Positions 15,686-24,047 of a DNA stretch of 64,000 nucleotides are shown piece by piece. The notes under the pieces were generated by a model. It was not told where the DNA came from. It made no database searches and saw nothing but the letters and a program-made list of their open reading frames with translations. Made by a program: the position numbers and the translations under genes. Numbering within the stretch: position 1 is the stretch's first letter; each line of letters starts with the position of its first letter. Source of the DNA: Bin5 sp965218625 (GTDB taxonomy: Bacteria; Chloroflexota; Anaerolineae; Caldilineales; Caldilineaceae); contig CBDCLG010000023.1 of NCBI GenBank assembly GCA_965218625.1, forward strand, positions 141,380-205,379, given 5' to 3'.

Positions 15686-17521
15686 ATGGGCGGTTTGGCG
15701 AAAGTAATCCGCTATATGCGCCCCTACAGCTGGATGGCTGTACTGGGCCTTGTCACCACCATACTTCCGGTGCTGATGGAGCTTGTGACCCCGCGCATGG
15801 TGCAATTTGTGATCGACAAGGGCATCCGCGCAGGCGATATGACAGCCGTCTGGCAGGGAAGCGCGGTCATGCTGCTGGCCGCCATCATGGGCGCGGCCAC
15901 CACGATCGGCCAGGGCATCGCACGAGCGCAGATTTCGCAAGGGATCGCGTTCGACCTGCGCAATGACCTGTTCCGCCACATCCAACGTTTTTCGTTCGCC
16001 AACCTGGACCGGATGCAGACCGGCCAGTTGATGACGCGCGTTTCGAGCGACGTGGATATCGCGCGCATGTTTTTGAGCGCGGGGCTGGCACTGCTGCTGC
16101 GGACGCTGCTGATGGTGATCGGCAGCCTGGCGATGATGCTCATCCTCGACTGGCGGCTCAGCCTGGTGATGATCACGGTGCTGGCGCTTTCGGCCAGCGT
16201 CCTCTTCTGGCTGCTGCGCGTCGTTGGCCCGCTTTTTTCCAAAGTCCAGGAGAAACTGGACAGGCTCAACACACTCGTGCAGGAGAATCTTGCCGGCGTG
16301 CGCGTGGTCAAGGCCTACGTACGCGAGCAGCATGAAATCGACCGATTTGGCGCCGAAAACCTGGACTACATGGAGCAGAACATCAGGGTCGGGCGCTTGC
16401 TGGCCTTGGTGATGCCTTTGCTGCTGCTGCTGACAAATTTTGGCGCTGTCATTGCCATCTGGTGGGGCGGGCTTGATGTCATCGGCGGTCGTCTGACAAT
16501 AGGAGAGCTGGTCGCGTTCAACAACTATTTGCTGATCGGGATGTCGCCGCTGCTGCTGCTCAGCAACATTCTGGCGATGGTCTCGCGCGCTGAAGCCTCG
16601 TCCAAACGCATCGTCGAAGTGCAGGAGATGGAACCCGCCATCCAGGCGCCGTCAGAGCCAATCACAGATGCGGTCCCCGTCGGCGAGATTACCTTTGACA
16701 ACGTGCATTTTCACTATTCGGGTTCGTTGCGGAACGTTTTCGCTGGCGGCGAAGCCGCGAGCATGCCGGGAGGAAATGGGCAGGCGCAGGCGGCGGGCGG
16801 GGGCGGACTCGGCAATGGCAGGGCAAGAGCGGTCGGTGAAGAGGTGTTGCACGGTATCCGCCTACACGCCCGCCCTGGCGAGAAAGTCGCCCTTATGGGC
16901 GCGACCGGCGCCGGCAAGAGTACGCTGGTCAACCTGATTCCGCGATTCTACGATCCGGTGGACGGTGCGATCAGGCTGGACGGGGTTGACGTGCGCGATT
17001 GGGAGCCGACCCGGCTACGCAAGCATATCGGCGTCGTACTGCAACAGTCGACGCTTTTCGCCGGGACGGTTCGAGAGAATATCGCCTACGGGCGGCCCGA
17101 GGCGGCGCTGGAGGATGTCATCGCCGCGGCCCAGGCTGCGCAGGCGCATGAGTTCATCGAGCGAATGCCGGAAGGCTACGACAGCATGGTCGAGGCGCGC
17201 GGCGCCAACCTGTCGGGCGGCCAGAAGCAGCGCATCGCGATCGCGCGTGCGCTTCTGACTAACCCGGCGGTGCTGATCCTCGACGACAGCACCAGCTCGG
17301 TCGATCTCGATACGGAGCTGCGGCTGCAACTTGCGCTGAAGGAGTCGCTTTCGGAAACGACGACCTTTGTCATCGCCCAGCGCATCAGCAGCGTCGTCGA
17401 CGCCGACCTGATCCTGGTGCTCGACGACGGCAAGGTCGCTGCCCAGGGAACGCACGAGGAGTTGCTCGCCTCGAGCGAAATCTACCAGGAGATCTACTAT
17501 TCGCAGTTTGAAGAGGTTTGA
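15686..17521 (+). CDS. Heterodimeric ABC exporter, degenerate-site subunit
   Basis: A 611-residue half-transporter (six-helix membrane domain, then ATPase) of the MsbA/LmrA-like type. Walker A is GATGAGKST and the signature LSGGQ is canonical. However Walker B ends ILDDSTS, with Asp in place of the catalytic Glu, and the switch His is Gln (IAQRISSV). This is the known pattern of the non-catalytic partner in heterodimers such as TM287/288, BmrCD and LmrCD. A Gly/Ala-rich insertion of about 40 residues (16721-16840) sits between the A-loop (FHYSG) and the strand before Walker A. I chose ATG 15686; an in-frame TTG lies nine codons earlier. The next gene encodes the partner. The substrate (drug, lipid or peptide) is unknown. 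Confidence 0.9.
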   Translation: MGGLAKVIRYMRPYSWMAVLGLVTTILPVLMELVTPRMVQFVIDKGIRAGDMTAVWQGSAVMLLAAIMGAATTIGQGIARAQISQGIAFDLRNDLFRHIQRFSFANLDRMQTGQLMTRVSSDVDIARMFLSAGLALLLRTLLMVIGSLAMMLILDWRLSLVMITVLALSASVLFWLLRVVGPLFSKVQEKLDRLNTLVQENLAGVRVVKAYVREQHEIDRFGAENLDYMEQNIRVGRLLALVMPLLLLLTNFGAVIAIWWGGLDVIGGRLTIGELVAFNNYLLIGMSPLLLLSNILAMVSRAEASSKRIVEVQEMEPAIQAPSEPITDAVPVGEITFDNVHFHYSGSLRNVFAGGEAASMPGGNGQAQAAGGGGLGNGRARAVGEEVLHGIRLHARPGEKVALMGATGAGKSTLVNLIPRFYDPVDGAIRLDGVDVRDWEPTRLRKHIGVVLQQSTLFAGTVRENIAYGRPEAALEDVIAAAQAAQAHEFIERMPEGYDSMVEARGANLSGGQKQRIAIARALLTNPAVLILDDSTSSVDLDTELRLQLALKESLSETTTFVIAQRISSVVDADLILVLDDGKVAAQGTHEELLASSEIYQEIYYSQFEEV

Positions 17522-17564
17522 GGTTCGATTCTTGATTGCGCGTTAGATTGAGCTCCGATATTTG

Positions 17565-19550
17565 ATGATCTTTTTCCGACCACCACCACGACAGGGGATT
17601 CGGCCCGGCCAGGGCGGAGGCATGCTCACGGGCGAGGCCGCCGACAACACGCGTGTCACGTTGATGCGCATGGCCACCTACCTGCGTCCCTTCCGACTGC
17701 AGCTGCTGGTCGTCGGCCTGTTCGTAACGGTCAGCACCGTATTGCGGCTATACGGCCCGATGCTGATCGGTCGCGCGATCGACCTCTTTATCGCCAGCGG
17801 CGACATCGCGGGTTTGCGAAACCTGGCCGTGGGCATCCTGGGCGTCTATCTGGCGGCGGGCGCGGCTTCGACCGTGCAGGGCCTGATCATGGTGCAGCTT
17901 GGCCAGCGCTTTGTTTCCAACATCCGCGCCGGCCTGTTCGGCCACATGCAGATCATGTCGATGGCTTTCCACGATCGCAACCAGGTCGGCGATCTGATGA
18001 GCCGCATCACGAACGATTCGGAGGCGATCAACCGCACGCTGTCCAACGGTTTGATCGAGTTCATCTCCAACGTTCTGTTGCTGGGCGGCACCTTTGTGGC
18101 GATGTTCCTGCTCAACTGGCAGCTGGCGCTGGCGATGCTCGTGCTGATGCCGCTCATGCTCTACATAACTGCCGAGGTGACCCGTCGCAGCCGCGCGGCA
18201 TTTCGCACCGTGCAGCGCAATTTGGGCGTGTTGAACACGGTCATGGAGGAGAACATTGCCGGCGCGCGCGTCGTCCAGGCCTTTGCCCGCGAAGAGGAGG
18301 TCTTCGCCGACTTCCTTGAGGTCAATAAGACCTACCGCAAGGCCGGGATGACGGCCGATATAATCACCGCCGCGCTGGGGCCGATGTTCACCACAATGAT
18401 GACGATCACAATCGCGGCGGCCGCGCTGCTGGGCGGCTGGCTTGCGATCGGAGGGATGCTCGAAGTAGGTGTATTGGCGGCATTCATCATCTATATCATG
18501 AACTTTTTCCGCCCGATGCGGGGCATCGCGATGCTGTACAACCAACTCCAATCGGCGCTGGCAGGCGGGGAAAGAATCTTCGACGCCCTCGACGTGGAGC
18601 CGACGGTGACCGACCGTCCCGACGCGCCGCCGTTGGAGAAGATCAAAGGCGACGTCGTCTTCGAAAGTGTCAGCTTCAGCTATGCGGCGGGGCCACCGCC
18701 GGCGGCTGCCTCGCCGCCCGGCGCGGCAATGGCGGGGAGGCGAAACGGCCCGGAACGAGGTAACGGGTCCAGGGGTCGGCCGCAGCAGGCTCCGCAACAT
18801 GGGCCGCCGCCGGCAGAGGCACAAGGCGAGGCAAACGGGGAGATTGTGTTGGATAATATCAGCCTGCATGCCAAACCGGGCGCCACGATCGCGCTTGTCG
18901 GGCCAACAGGCGCTGGCAAGACGACGATCATCAGCCTGCTGAGCCGGTTCTACGACGTGGACGAGGGCAGCATCCGCATCGACGGCCACGACATACGCGA
19001 CGTTCAGCAGGGGTCGCTGCGCCGGCAGCTGGGCATCGTTCTGCAGGACACCTTCCTCTTCTCGGGAACGGTGCGGGAGAACATCCGCTACGGGCGGCTG
19101 GACGCGACGGATGAGGAGGTTGTTGCCGCGGCCAGGCTGGCAAATGCGGACGGCTTTATCCGGCTTTTGCCGGGCGGATACGATTCTCGCGTTTCGGAGC
19201 AGGGGAACAACTTCAGCGAGGGGCAGCGCCAGCTGATCGCGATCGCGCGCGCTGTCCTGGCCGATCCACGCATCCTCATTCTGGATGAGGCTACCAGCAG
19301 CGTCGACACGCGTACCGAGGTACAGTTGCAGCAGGCGCTGCTACGGCTGCTGGAGGGCAGGACGGCTTTTGTGATCGCCCACCGTCTCAGTACGATCCGC
19401 AACGCCGACGAAGTCCTGGTCGTGAACGATCACCGCATCATCGAGCGCGGCAATCACCAGGAGCTGCTGGACCAGAAGGGCTTCTACCACGACCTCTACA
19501 TGAGCCAGTACATGCGGGTCAAGCGGTCGGCTCCCGCGGTCGCCAGCTGA
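17565..19550 (+). CDS. Heterodimeric ABC exporter, catalytic-Walker-B subunit
   Basis: A 661-residue half-transporter with the membrane domain first and the ATPase second. Walker A is GPTGAGKTT, Walker B ILDEATS has the catalytic Glu, and the switch His is present (IAHRLSTI). Its signature motif is changed to FSEGQ. In a heterodimer this signature would face the Walker A/B of the previous protein, so both defects fall in one ATP site, leaving the other site fully canonical. A Pro/Gly/Arg-rich insertion of about 52 residues (18684-18840) occupies the same place as in the partner. The gene starts about 40 bases after the first subunit. The start is uncertain (ATG 17565, no clear ribosome binding site; MLTGEA at 17622 is an alternative). 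Confidence 0.9.
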   Translation: MIFFRPPPRQGIRPGQGGGMLTGEAADNTRVTLMRMATYLRPFRLQLLVVGLFVTVSTVLRLYGPMLIGRAIDLFIASGDIAGLRNLAVGILGVYLAAGAASTVQGLIMVQLGQRFVSNIRAGLFGHMQIMSMAFHDRNQVGDLMSRITNDSEAINRTLSNGLIEFISNVLLLGGTFVAMFLLNWQLALAMLVLMPLMLYITAEVTRRSRAAFRTVQRNLGVLNTVMEENIAGARVVQAFAREEEVFADFLEVNKTYRKAGMTADIITAALGPMFTTMMTITIAAAALLGGWLAIGGMLEVGVLAAFIIYIMNFFRPMRGIAMLYNQLQSALAGGERIFDALDVEPTVTDRPDAPPLEKIKGDVVFESVSFSYAAGPPPAAASPPGAAMAGRRNGPERGNGSRGRPQQAPQHGPPPAEAQGEANGEIVLDNISLHAKPGATIALVGPTGAGKTTIISLLSRFYDVDEGSIRIDGHDIRDVQQGSLRRQLGIVLQDTFLFSGTVRENIRYGRLDATDEEVVAAARLANADGFIRLLPGGYDSRVSEQGNNFSEGQRQLIAIARAVLADPRILILDEATSSVDTRTEVQLQQALLRLLEGRTAFVIAHRLSTIRNADEVLVVNDHRIIERGNHQELLDQKGFYHDLYMSQYMRVKRSAPAVAS

Positions 19551-19599
19551 GGCGCCTTCCGAGGCGGGCCGCATTTCGTTCGATCGCTAACCCCACCGG

Positions 19600-20844
19600 T
19601 CAGGCAACCCTCTTACCGCTTTCGCCTTCGAACAAGTGCAGATCCGATTCGTCCAGCTGGGCCTGGATTCTCTCACCCTGGGCAATAGGTACGCGCGCGT
19701 CGGCCTGCCCGACCAGACGGCGGCCGCCCGACTCGAAGTGGATCAGTTGGACGTGGCGTCCGTAGTCGGGCTCGACCGTCTCAACGGTCCCCGTCCAGAC
19801 GCCAGGTTGATCGGCCCGATTTCCGCCGGCTGTCGCGTCCGCTCCATCTTCGGCCACTGTCACCCGCACGGATTCGGGACGGAAGCCGACAGTCAGAGAA
19901 CTGCCCGCAAAGAGGGCATCCAGCTGCGAAGCCGGCGGTTTGAAAGCAAGGCCTCGTCCCGCGTCGAGGAAGCCATCGCGCAGTTCAACATTGTGCACGA
20001 GGTTCATCGGCGGGACACCGAGAAAGCCGGCAACGAATGTATTGGCGGGGTTCTGCCTCACCTCGGCAAAGGGGCCGACCTGTTCGATCTTCCCTTCGCG
20101 CATCACCGCCACCTGATCGCCAATGGCCATGGCCTCGGTCTGGTCGTGCGTTACGTAGAGCGCGGTGATGGCGAAACGGTGCAGCAGGCGCTTGATCTCG
20201 ACGCGTGTCTGCGAGCGCAGTTTGGCGTCGAGGTTTGAGAGCGGTTCGTCGAAGAGGAAGACGCGCGGGCGCCGCACGATCGCGCGCGCGATCGCGACGC
20301 GCTGTTGCTGGCCGCCCGACAGGGTACCCGGTTTGCGTTGCAGCAACGCTTGGAAGCCGATGCCCATGATCTCCGAGGTGATGCGGATGCGCTCTTCGGC
20401 CTCGGCATCGGGCGCCTTGTGCATGCGGAAAAAGAAGGAGAGGTTGCCGCGCCCCTCGAAGTGGGGGTAGAGGGCATAGTTTTGGAAGACCATGCCGATG
20501 TAACGGTCTTTGGTCGCCACGTCCAGCATGTTCTGTTGATCGTAGAAGAGGTCGCCGCGATAGTCCGGCTCCAGGCCGGCAATTACGCGCAGCAGCGTGC
20601 TCTTGCCGCAGCCTGACGGTCCCAGCACCGCCATCGTCTGGCCGTCGGGGACGGTCAGATCGACCTGGTCGAGCGCCAGTACGCGGCGGGGCCCATCCTC
20701 CTCCCCGGCTCGAAGCCGTGGAATCCCTACGCCCTGGCCGGGCCGGCTGTGCAGCCCGAACTCTTTGCTCACTTTGCTCAGACGAATGGTAGCCAAGTTG
20801 CTTTCCCATCGAGCACGTCTGGATGACCGATCGCTCATGGCCAT
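19600..20844 (-). CDS. ABC importer ATPase, MalK/UgpC type
   Basis: A 414-residue cytoplasmic ATPase for a carbohydrate importer. Walker A GPSGCGKST, the Q-loop in VFQNYALYPH, signature TLSGGQQQR and Walker B FLFDEPLSNLDAKLR are all canonical. The C-terminal third carries the regulatory OB-fold region of the CUT1 family (VGFRPESVRV and a closing segment LDESDLHLFEGESGKR). An insertion of about 20 residues (around HSRPGQGVGIPRLRAGEEDG) lies between the first two strands. No permease is adjacent, so it may be shared by several importers, including the LplB-type one at the left edge, as MsiK does in Streptomyces; that is inference. ATG 20844 and 20838 are equally possible starts. Confidence 0.88.
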   Translation of the reverse strand: MAMSDRSSRRARWESNLATIRLSKVSKEFGLHSRPGQGVGIPRLRAGEEDGPRRVLALDQVDLTVPDGQTMAVLGPSGCGKSTLLRVIAGLEPDYRGDLFYDQQNMLDVATKDRYIGMVFQNYALYPHFEGRGNLSFFFRMHKAPDAEAEERIRITSEIMGIGFQALLQRKPGTLSGGQQQRVAIARAIVRRPRVFLFDEPLSNLDAKLRSQTRVEIKRLLHRFAITALYVTHDQTEAMAIGDQVAVMREGKIEQVGPFAEVRQNPANTFVAGFLGVPPMNLVHNVELRDGFLDAGRGLAFKPPASQLDALFAGSSLTVGFRPESVRVTVAEDGADATAGGNRADQPGVWTGTVETVEPDYGRHVQLIHFESGGRRLVGQADARVPIAQGERIQAQLDESDLHLFEGESGKRVA

Positions 20845-21014
20845 TTTACAGGCAGATCCGCCAGCGGGCGAACGCCGGTGTTCCTGGCGGGGCTGAGTTA
20901 ACCATTTGCGCTGATCCGGTTTATCGTTGTAATCTAAAATCAGGGTATGTATCGAGTTTTCGAGCGGTTTTCGGAAGGACCCATAAGTTGGCGAGCGGCG
21001 CGAATCGGAGCCAA

Positions 21015-22790
21015 ATGGACAATAAACAGGTCGCCGATCTATTCCGGTCGATCGGCGAGCTTCTGCAGCTACTCGACGAGAGCCGGTTTGTCGTGATGGC
21101 CTACCAGAACGCGGCGCGCACGATTGACGGTCTCGAGCAGGACATAAACCAGGTCGCCGCCGAAGGGGCGCTGGAAGACCTGCCCAGAGTCGGCAAGGCG
21201 ATCGCGGAGAAGATAGCGACTTTCCTCGAAACCGGCTCGCTTCCTTTCTATGACGAGCTTGCCGCGCAGGTACCGGAAGGCGTTGTGGCGATGATGCAGG
21301 TGCCGGACGTCGGACCCAAGACGGTGAGGCGGTTGTGGAAGGAGCTGGAGATTGCGAGTGTTGAGGCGTTGCAAGAGGCGGCCGAACAGCAGCGGTTGCG
21401 GGGGCTGAAGGGCTTTGGCGCCAAGACCGAGGAGCGCATTCTCAAGAGCATCAAACTGCTGGAACGCAGGTCGGATGATCGCACGCCGATTGGAACCTCC
21501 CTGCCGCTGGCGCAGAGCCTCGCGCAGGGGCTGCGAGAAAGCGCGGCAGTTGTGCAGAAGGTCGAGATCGCAGGCAGTCTGCGCCGCTGGCGCGAGACGA
21601 CTGGCGAGATCAGGCTGCTGGCGGTGAGCGACGAACCGGCAGAGGCGATGCGGCTGTTTGAAAGCCTGCCGCAGGTTGCCGAGCTGCTGGAGAGCGGCGA
21701 GAGGCATAGCAGTGTGTCGCTGTCCAACGGAATGCAGGCGACACTGCGCCTGGTGGAGGCAAAAGATTGGGGCGCGGGGCTGTGCTTCGCAACCGGCAGC
21801 AGGGAGCATCTGGCGGAGGTCGCTGAATACGCGCAGAAAGCCGGCTGGCGCCTCGAAGCGGACGGACTGAAGCCCGAGGGCGGTTCTGGCGCGTTGACCG
21901 GCCCAGGAACGGGAGCGATCGACAGCGAAGAGGCATTTTACGAGTCGGTAGGGTTGCCGTGGATGCCGCCGGAACTGCGCGAGGGCGACAGCGAGGTCGC
22001 CGCCGCCCTGCGCGGCGAGCTGCCCCGGCTAATCGAAACGCGCCATATCCTGGGCGAGTTACACGGCCACTCGACCTGGAGCGATGGCAAGGCTTCGGTA
22101 GCGGAGATGGCGGAGGCCGCGCGGCGCAAGGGCTCCCGTTACTGGGCAGTGACGGACCACAGCATCGGGCTGGGTGTAACCGGCGGCGTGGACGGCGAAG
22201 CGCTCGTGGCGCAACGACGCGAGATCGACGCGGTCAACGCGCGATACGCGGCCGAAGGGGTCGATTTCCGGCTGATTCAGGGCACAGAGGTCGAGGTGTT
22301 GGGCGACGGGGCGCTGGGCCTGCCGGATGACGTACTGGGGACGCTGGACATTGTAGTCGCCAGCATTCACATTGGCCTGCGCCAGGAGCGGGAACGCATC
22401 ACTGAACGCTGCCTGAACGCGATCCACAATCCACACGTGGATGTAATAGGCCACCCGACGGGCCGGCTGCTGGGCCGGCGTCCGCCGTCGGAGATCGATA
22501 TGGAAGTCGTGATGCGGGCGTGCGCCGAAACGGGGACGGCGATCGAGATCAATGCCAACCCGGCCCGGCTCGATATGTCGGCTGAACACGCGCGGCGGGC
22601 GGCTGCGCATGGCTGCAAGATCGTAATCAACACCGATGCTCACAGCGTCAGTCAACTCGACCTGATGCCTTACGGCATTCATACCGCGAGGCGGGCCTGG
22701 CTAGGCCCGGCAGACGTGATGAATAGTCGACCGCTCGATGACCTGCTTGGACTGCTGAAGAGGAATAGATCCGGGAGGTGCACAAAGTGA
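21015..22790 (+). CDS. PolX-like PHP protein with degenerate polymerase site
   Basis: A 591-residue protein with the bacterial PolX order: 8-kDa helix-hairpin-helix region (residues 1-150), polymerase palm (160-320) and C-terminal PHP exonuclease domain (340-570). The PHP metal site looks intact: H350-G-H352 in ELHGHSTWSDG, Asp/His in AVTDHS, Glu in GTEVEV, and later IH, GHP and D-A-H. The palm keeps GSLRR (187-191) but the catalytic D-x-D is E198-I-R200 and the third Asp is Thr243 (ATLRLVE). So DNA synthesis is unlikely while 3'-5' exonuclease/phosphoesterase activity is plausible. ATG 21015 has CGGAG just upstream. The stop overlaps the next start (GTGA). Role in base excision repair is inferred from the family. 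Confidence 0.88.
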   Translation: MDNKQVADLFRSIGELLQLLDESRFVVMAYQNAARTIDGLEQDINQVAAEGALEDLPRVGKAIAEKIATFLETGSLPFYDELAAQVPEGVVAMMQVPDVGPKTVRRLWKELEIASVEALQEAAEQQRLRGLKGFGAKTEERILKSIKLLERRSDDRTPIGTSLPLAQSLAQGLRESAAVVQKVEIAGSLRRWRETTGEIRLLAVSDEPAEAMRLFESLPQVAELLESGERHSSVSLSNGMQATLRLVEAKDWGAGLCFATGSREHLAEVAEYAQKAGWRLEADGLKPEGGSGALTGPGTGAIDSEEAFYESVGLPWMPPELREGDSEVAAALRGELPRLIETRHILGELHGHSTWSDGKASVAEMAEAARRKGSRYWAVTDHSIGLGVTGGVDGEALVAQRREIDAVNARYAAEGVDFRLIQGTEVEVLGDGALGLPDDVLGTLDIVVASIHIGLRQERERITERCLNAIHNPHVDVIGHPTGRLLGRRPPSEIDMEVVMRACAETGTAIEINANPARLDMSAEHARRAAAHGCKIVINTDAHSVSQLDLMPYGIHTARRAWLGPADVMNSRPLDDLLGLLKRNRSGRCTK

Positions 22791-23974
22791 CCGATGACGC
22801 CAAGCGTCCGGAGCTCGAACCGGAGATGGACGAACCGGTCTTCAGACCGGATGACGCAAACCCCGAGCAGTCAGAACCAGGCTTTGTTCAGGACGCGACA
22901 TCCGGACAGACTGAGGACTGGGATACGGACGCGCCCGGACGGGAGGATTTCTCAGAAGGCGAACCGGCGTTCGGTGAACCGGTTTTCTCTGCGGATGAGC
23001 ACGCTCCGGAGCCGGCAGAACGAGTGTTTTCCCCTGACCCGGAACCGGAAGCGCCAAGTAACTTCCAGGCCGAGTCGCCAGGATCGCCAGAACCGGATTT
23101 TGGCGCAGAATCCGACACCATCCAGGACGCTGACTTTCGGACTGTGCCGGACGCAGCCGAACCCCATTTCGGGCTGGAAGGAGAAGAGGCTGTTTCCCTG
23201 CAAGATGAGATGTACCAGGAGCCGCCCGAATCAACCGGCGGGCCCTCCTCAGCAGAGACTCCGGATTTCGACGATTTCACGGAAGATGAACCAGCCTTTG
23301 GACCGGCCTTGGAGGCAGATGCACATGACGAGGCCGCTTCCGATGAGGAAGGGACCGCATCGGCAGGCTGGGTGAATATCTCGCCTGACTCCGGGATGTC
23401 GGTCGAGCCGATTCCCGAAAAAGAGTATACCCTATTCGACGAAACGCCCGCCGCCGAAGTCGCGATGACGCCGCCGCCGCGCCGCAAGCTCGGCCGCACC
23501 GGGCCTGTCTGGGTGCTGGGCGGCATCGTGCTCGTTATCGTCGCGGGGCTTGTGTGGCTGGCTGTCTCACGGCTGACGGGGCCGCCGGAGGAAGTCGCGC
23601 AGGAGGTAGCTGAACCGACCGTGGAGGAGGTGGAAGAGGCGACGCCGACTTCACCGCCGACGACGGCGACCCCCGAGCCGCAGCCCGAGCCGACTCGAGT
23701 CCTGCTGCCTGTTCTGAGCAATGTCATCGTTGCCGGCACCGAGGGGCAAGGTGTAATGTTGCGACAGGAACCGAATGTTAACGGCACGTTCGTCACAATT
23801 ATCACAGAGGGGGAACAGGCAATCGTCCTGGAACCGGAACCGGCGGACGAGAAGTACCCTGTCGATGCCGATGGCTTCCTGTGGTACCGCATACGGGTAC
23901 CCGGCCAAGTGGACGGGGACGGGAATCCCCTCGCCGGCTGGAGTGCGTCAAATTTCTTCATCATGGATGAATAA
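22787..23974 (+). CDS. Acidic membrane-anchored protein with C-terminal SH3-like domain
   Basis: A 395-residue protein with three parts. Residues 1-225 are strongly acidic and Pro-rich with recurring EPxF motifs (EPVF, EPGF, EPAF, EPDF, EPHF), probably disordered and cytoplasmic. One membrane helix follows (VWVLGGIVLVIVAGLVWLAV), then a Thr/Pro/Glu linker and a C-terminal bacterial SH3-like domain (MLRQEPNVNGTFVTIITEG ... WYRIRV ... GWSASNFF) on the outer face. SH3b domains often bind cell-wall components. The start is GTG 22787, overlapping the polX stop, with GGGAGG eight bases upstream. Such proteins are common in Chloroflexota. No enzymatic motif is visible, and the function is unknown. 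Confidence 0.75.
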   Translation: MTDDAKRPELEPEMDEPVFRPDDANPEQSEPGFVQDATSGQTEDWDTDAPGREDFSEGEPAFGEPVFSADEHAPEPAERVFSPDPEPEAPSNFQAESPGSPEPDFGAESDTIQDADFRTVPDAAEPHFGLEGEEAVSLQDEMYQEPPESTGGPSSAETPDFDDFTEDEPAFGPALEADAHDEAASDEEGTASAGWVNISPDSGMSVEPIPEKEYTLFDETPAAEVAMTPPPRRKLGRTGPVWVLGGIVLVIVAGLVWLAVSRLTGPPEEVAQEVAEPTVEEVEEATPTSPPTTATPEPQPEPTRVLLPVLSNVIVAGTEGQGVMLRQEPNVNGTFVTIITEGEQAIVLEPEPADEKYPVDADGFLWYRIRVPGQVDGDGNPLAGWSASNFFIMDE

Positions 23975-24047
23975 TGACATATCTTTCGCATAGACATCAA
24001 AAGTTTCAACATTTCAACAACCTACATAACCGCCGCTATCCTCTTCA

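Noticed and set aside
17748..18989. A 413-codon minus-strand frame, His/Arg-rich
   Set aside because: It is the shadow of the second ABC exporter subunit.
22888..24012. A 374-codon minus-strand Ser/Gly-rich frame that could be read as a surface protein
   Set aside because: The plus strand encodes a protein with a membrane helix and SH3-like domain, coupled to polX; the Ser-rich frame is its reverse image.
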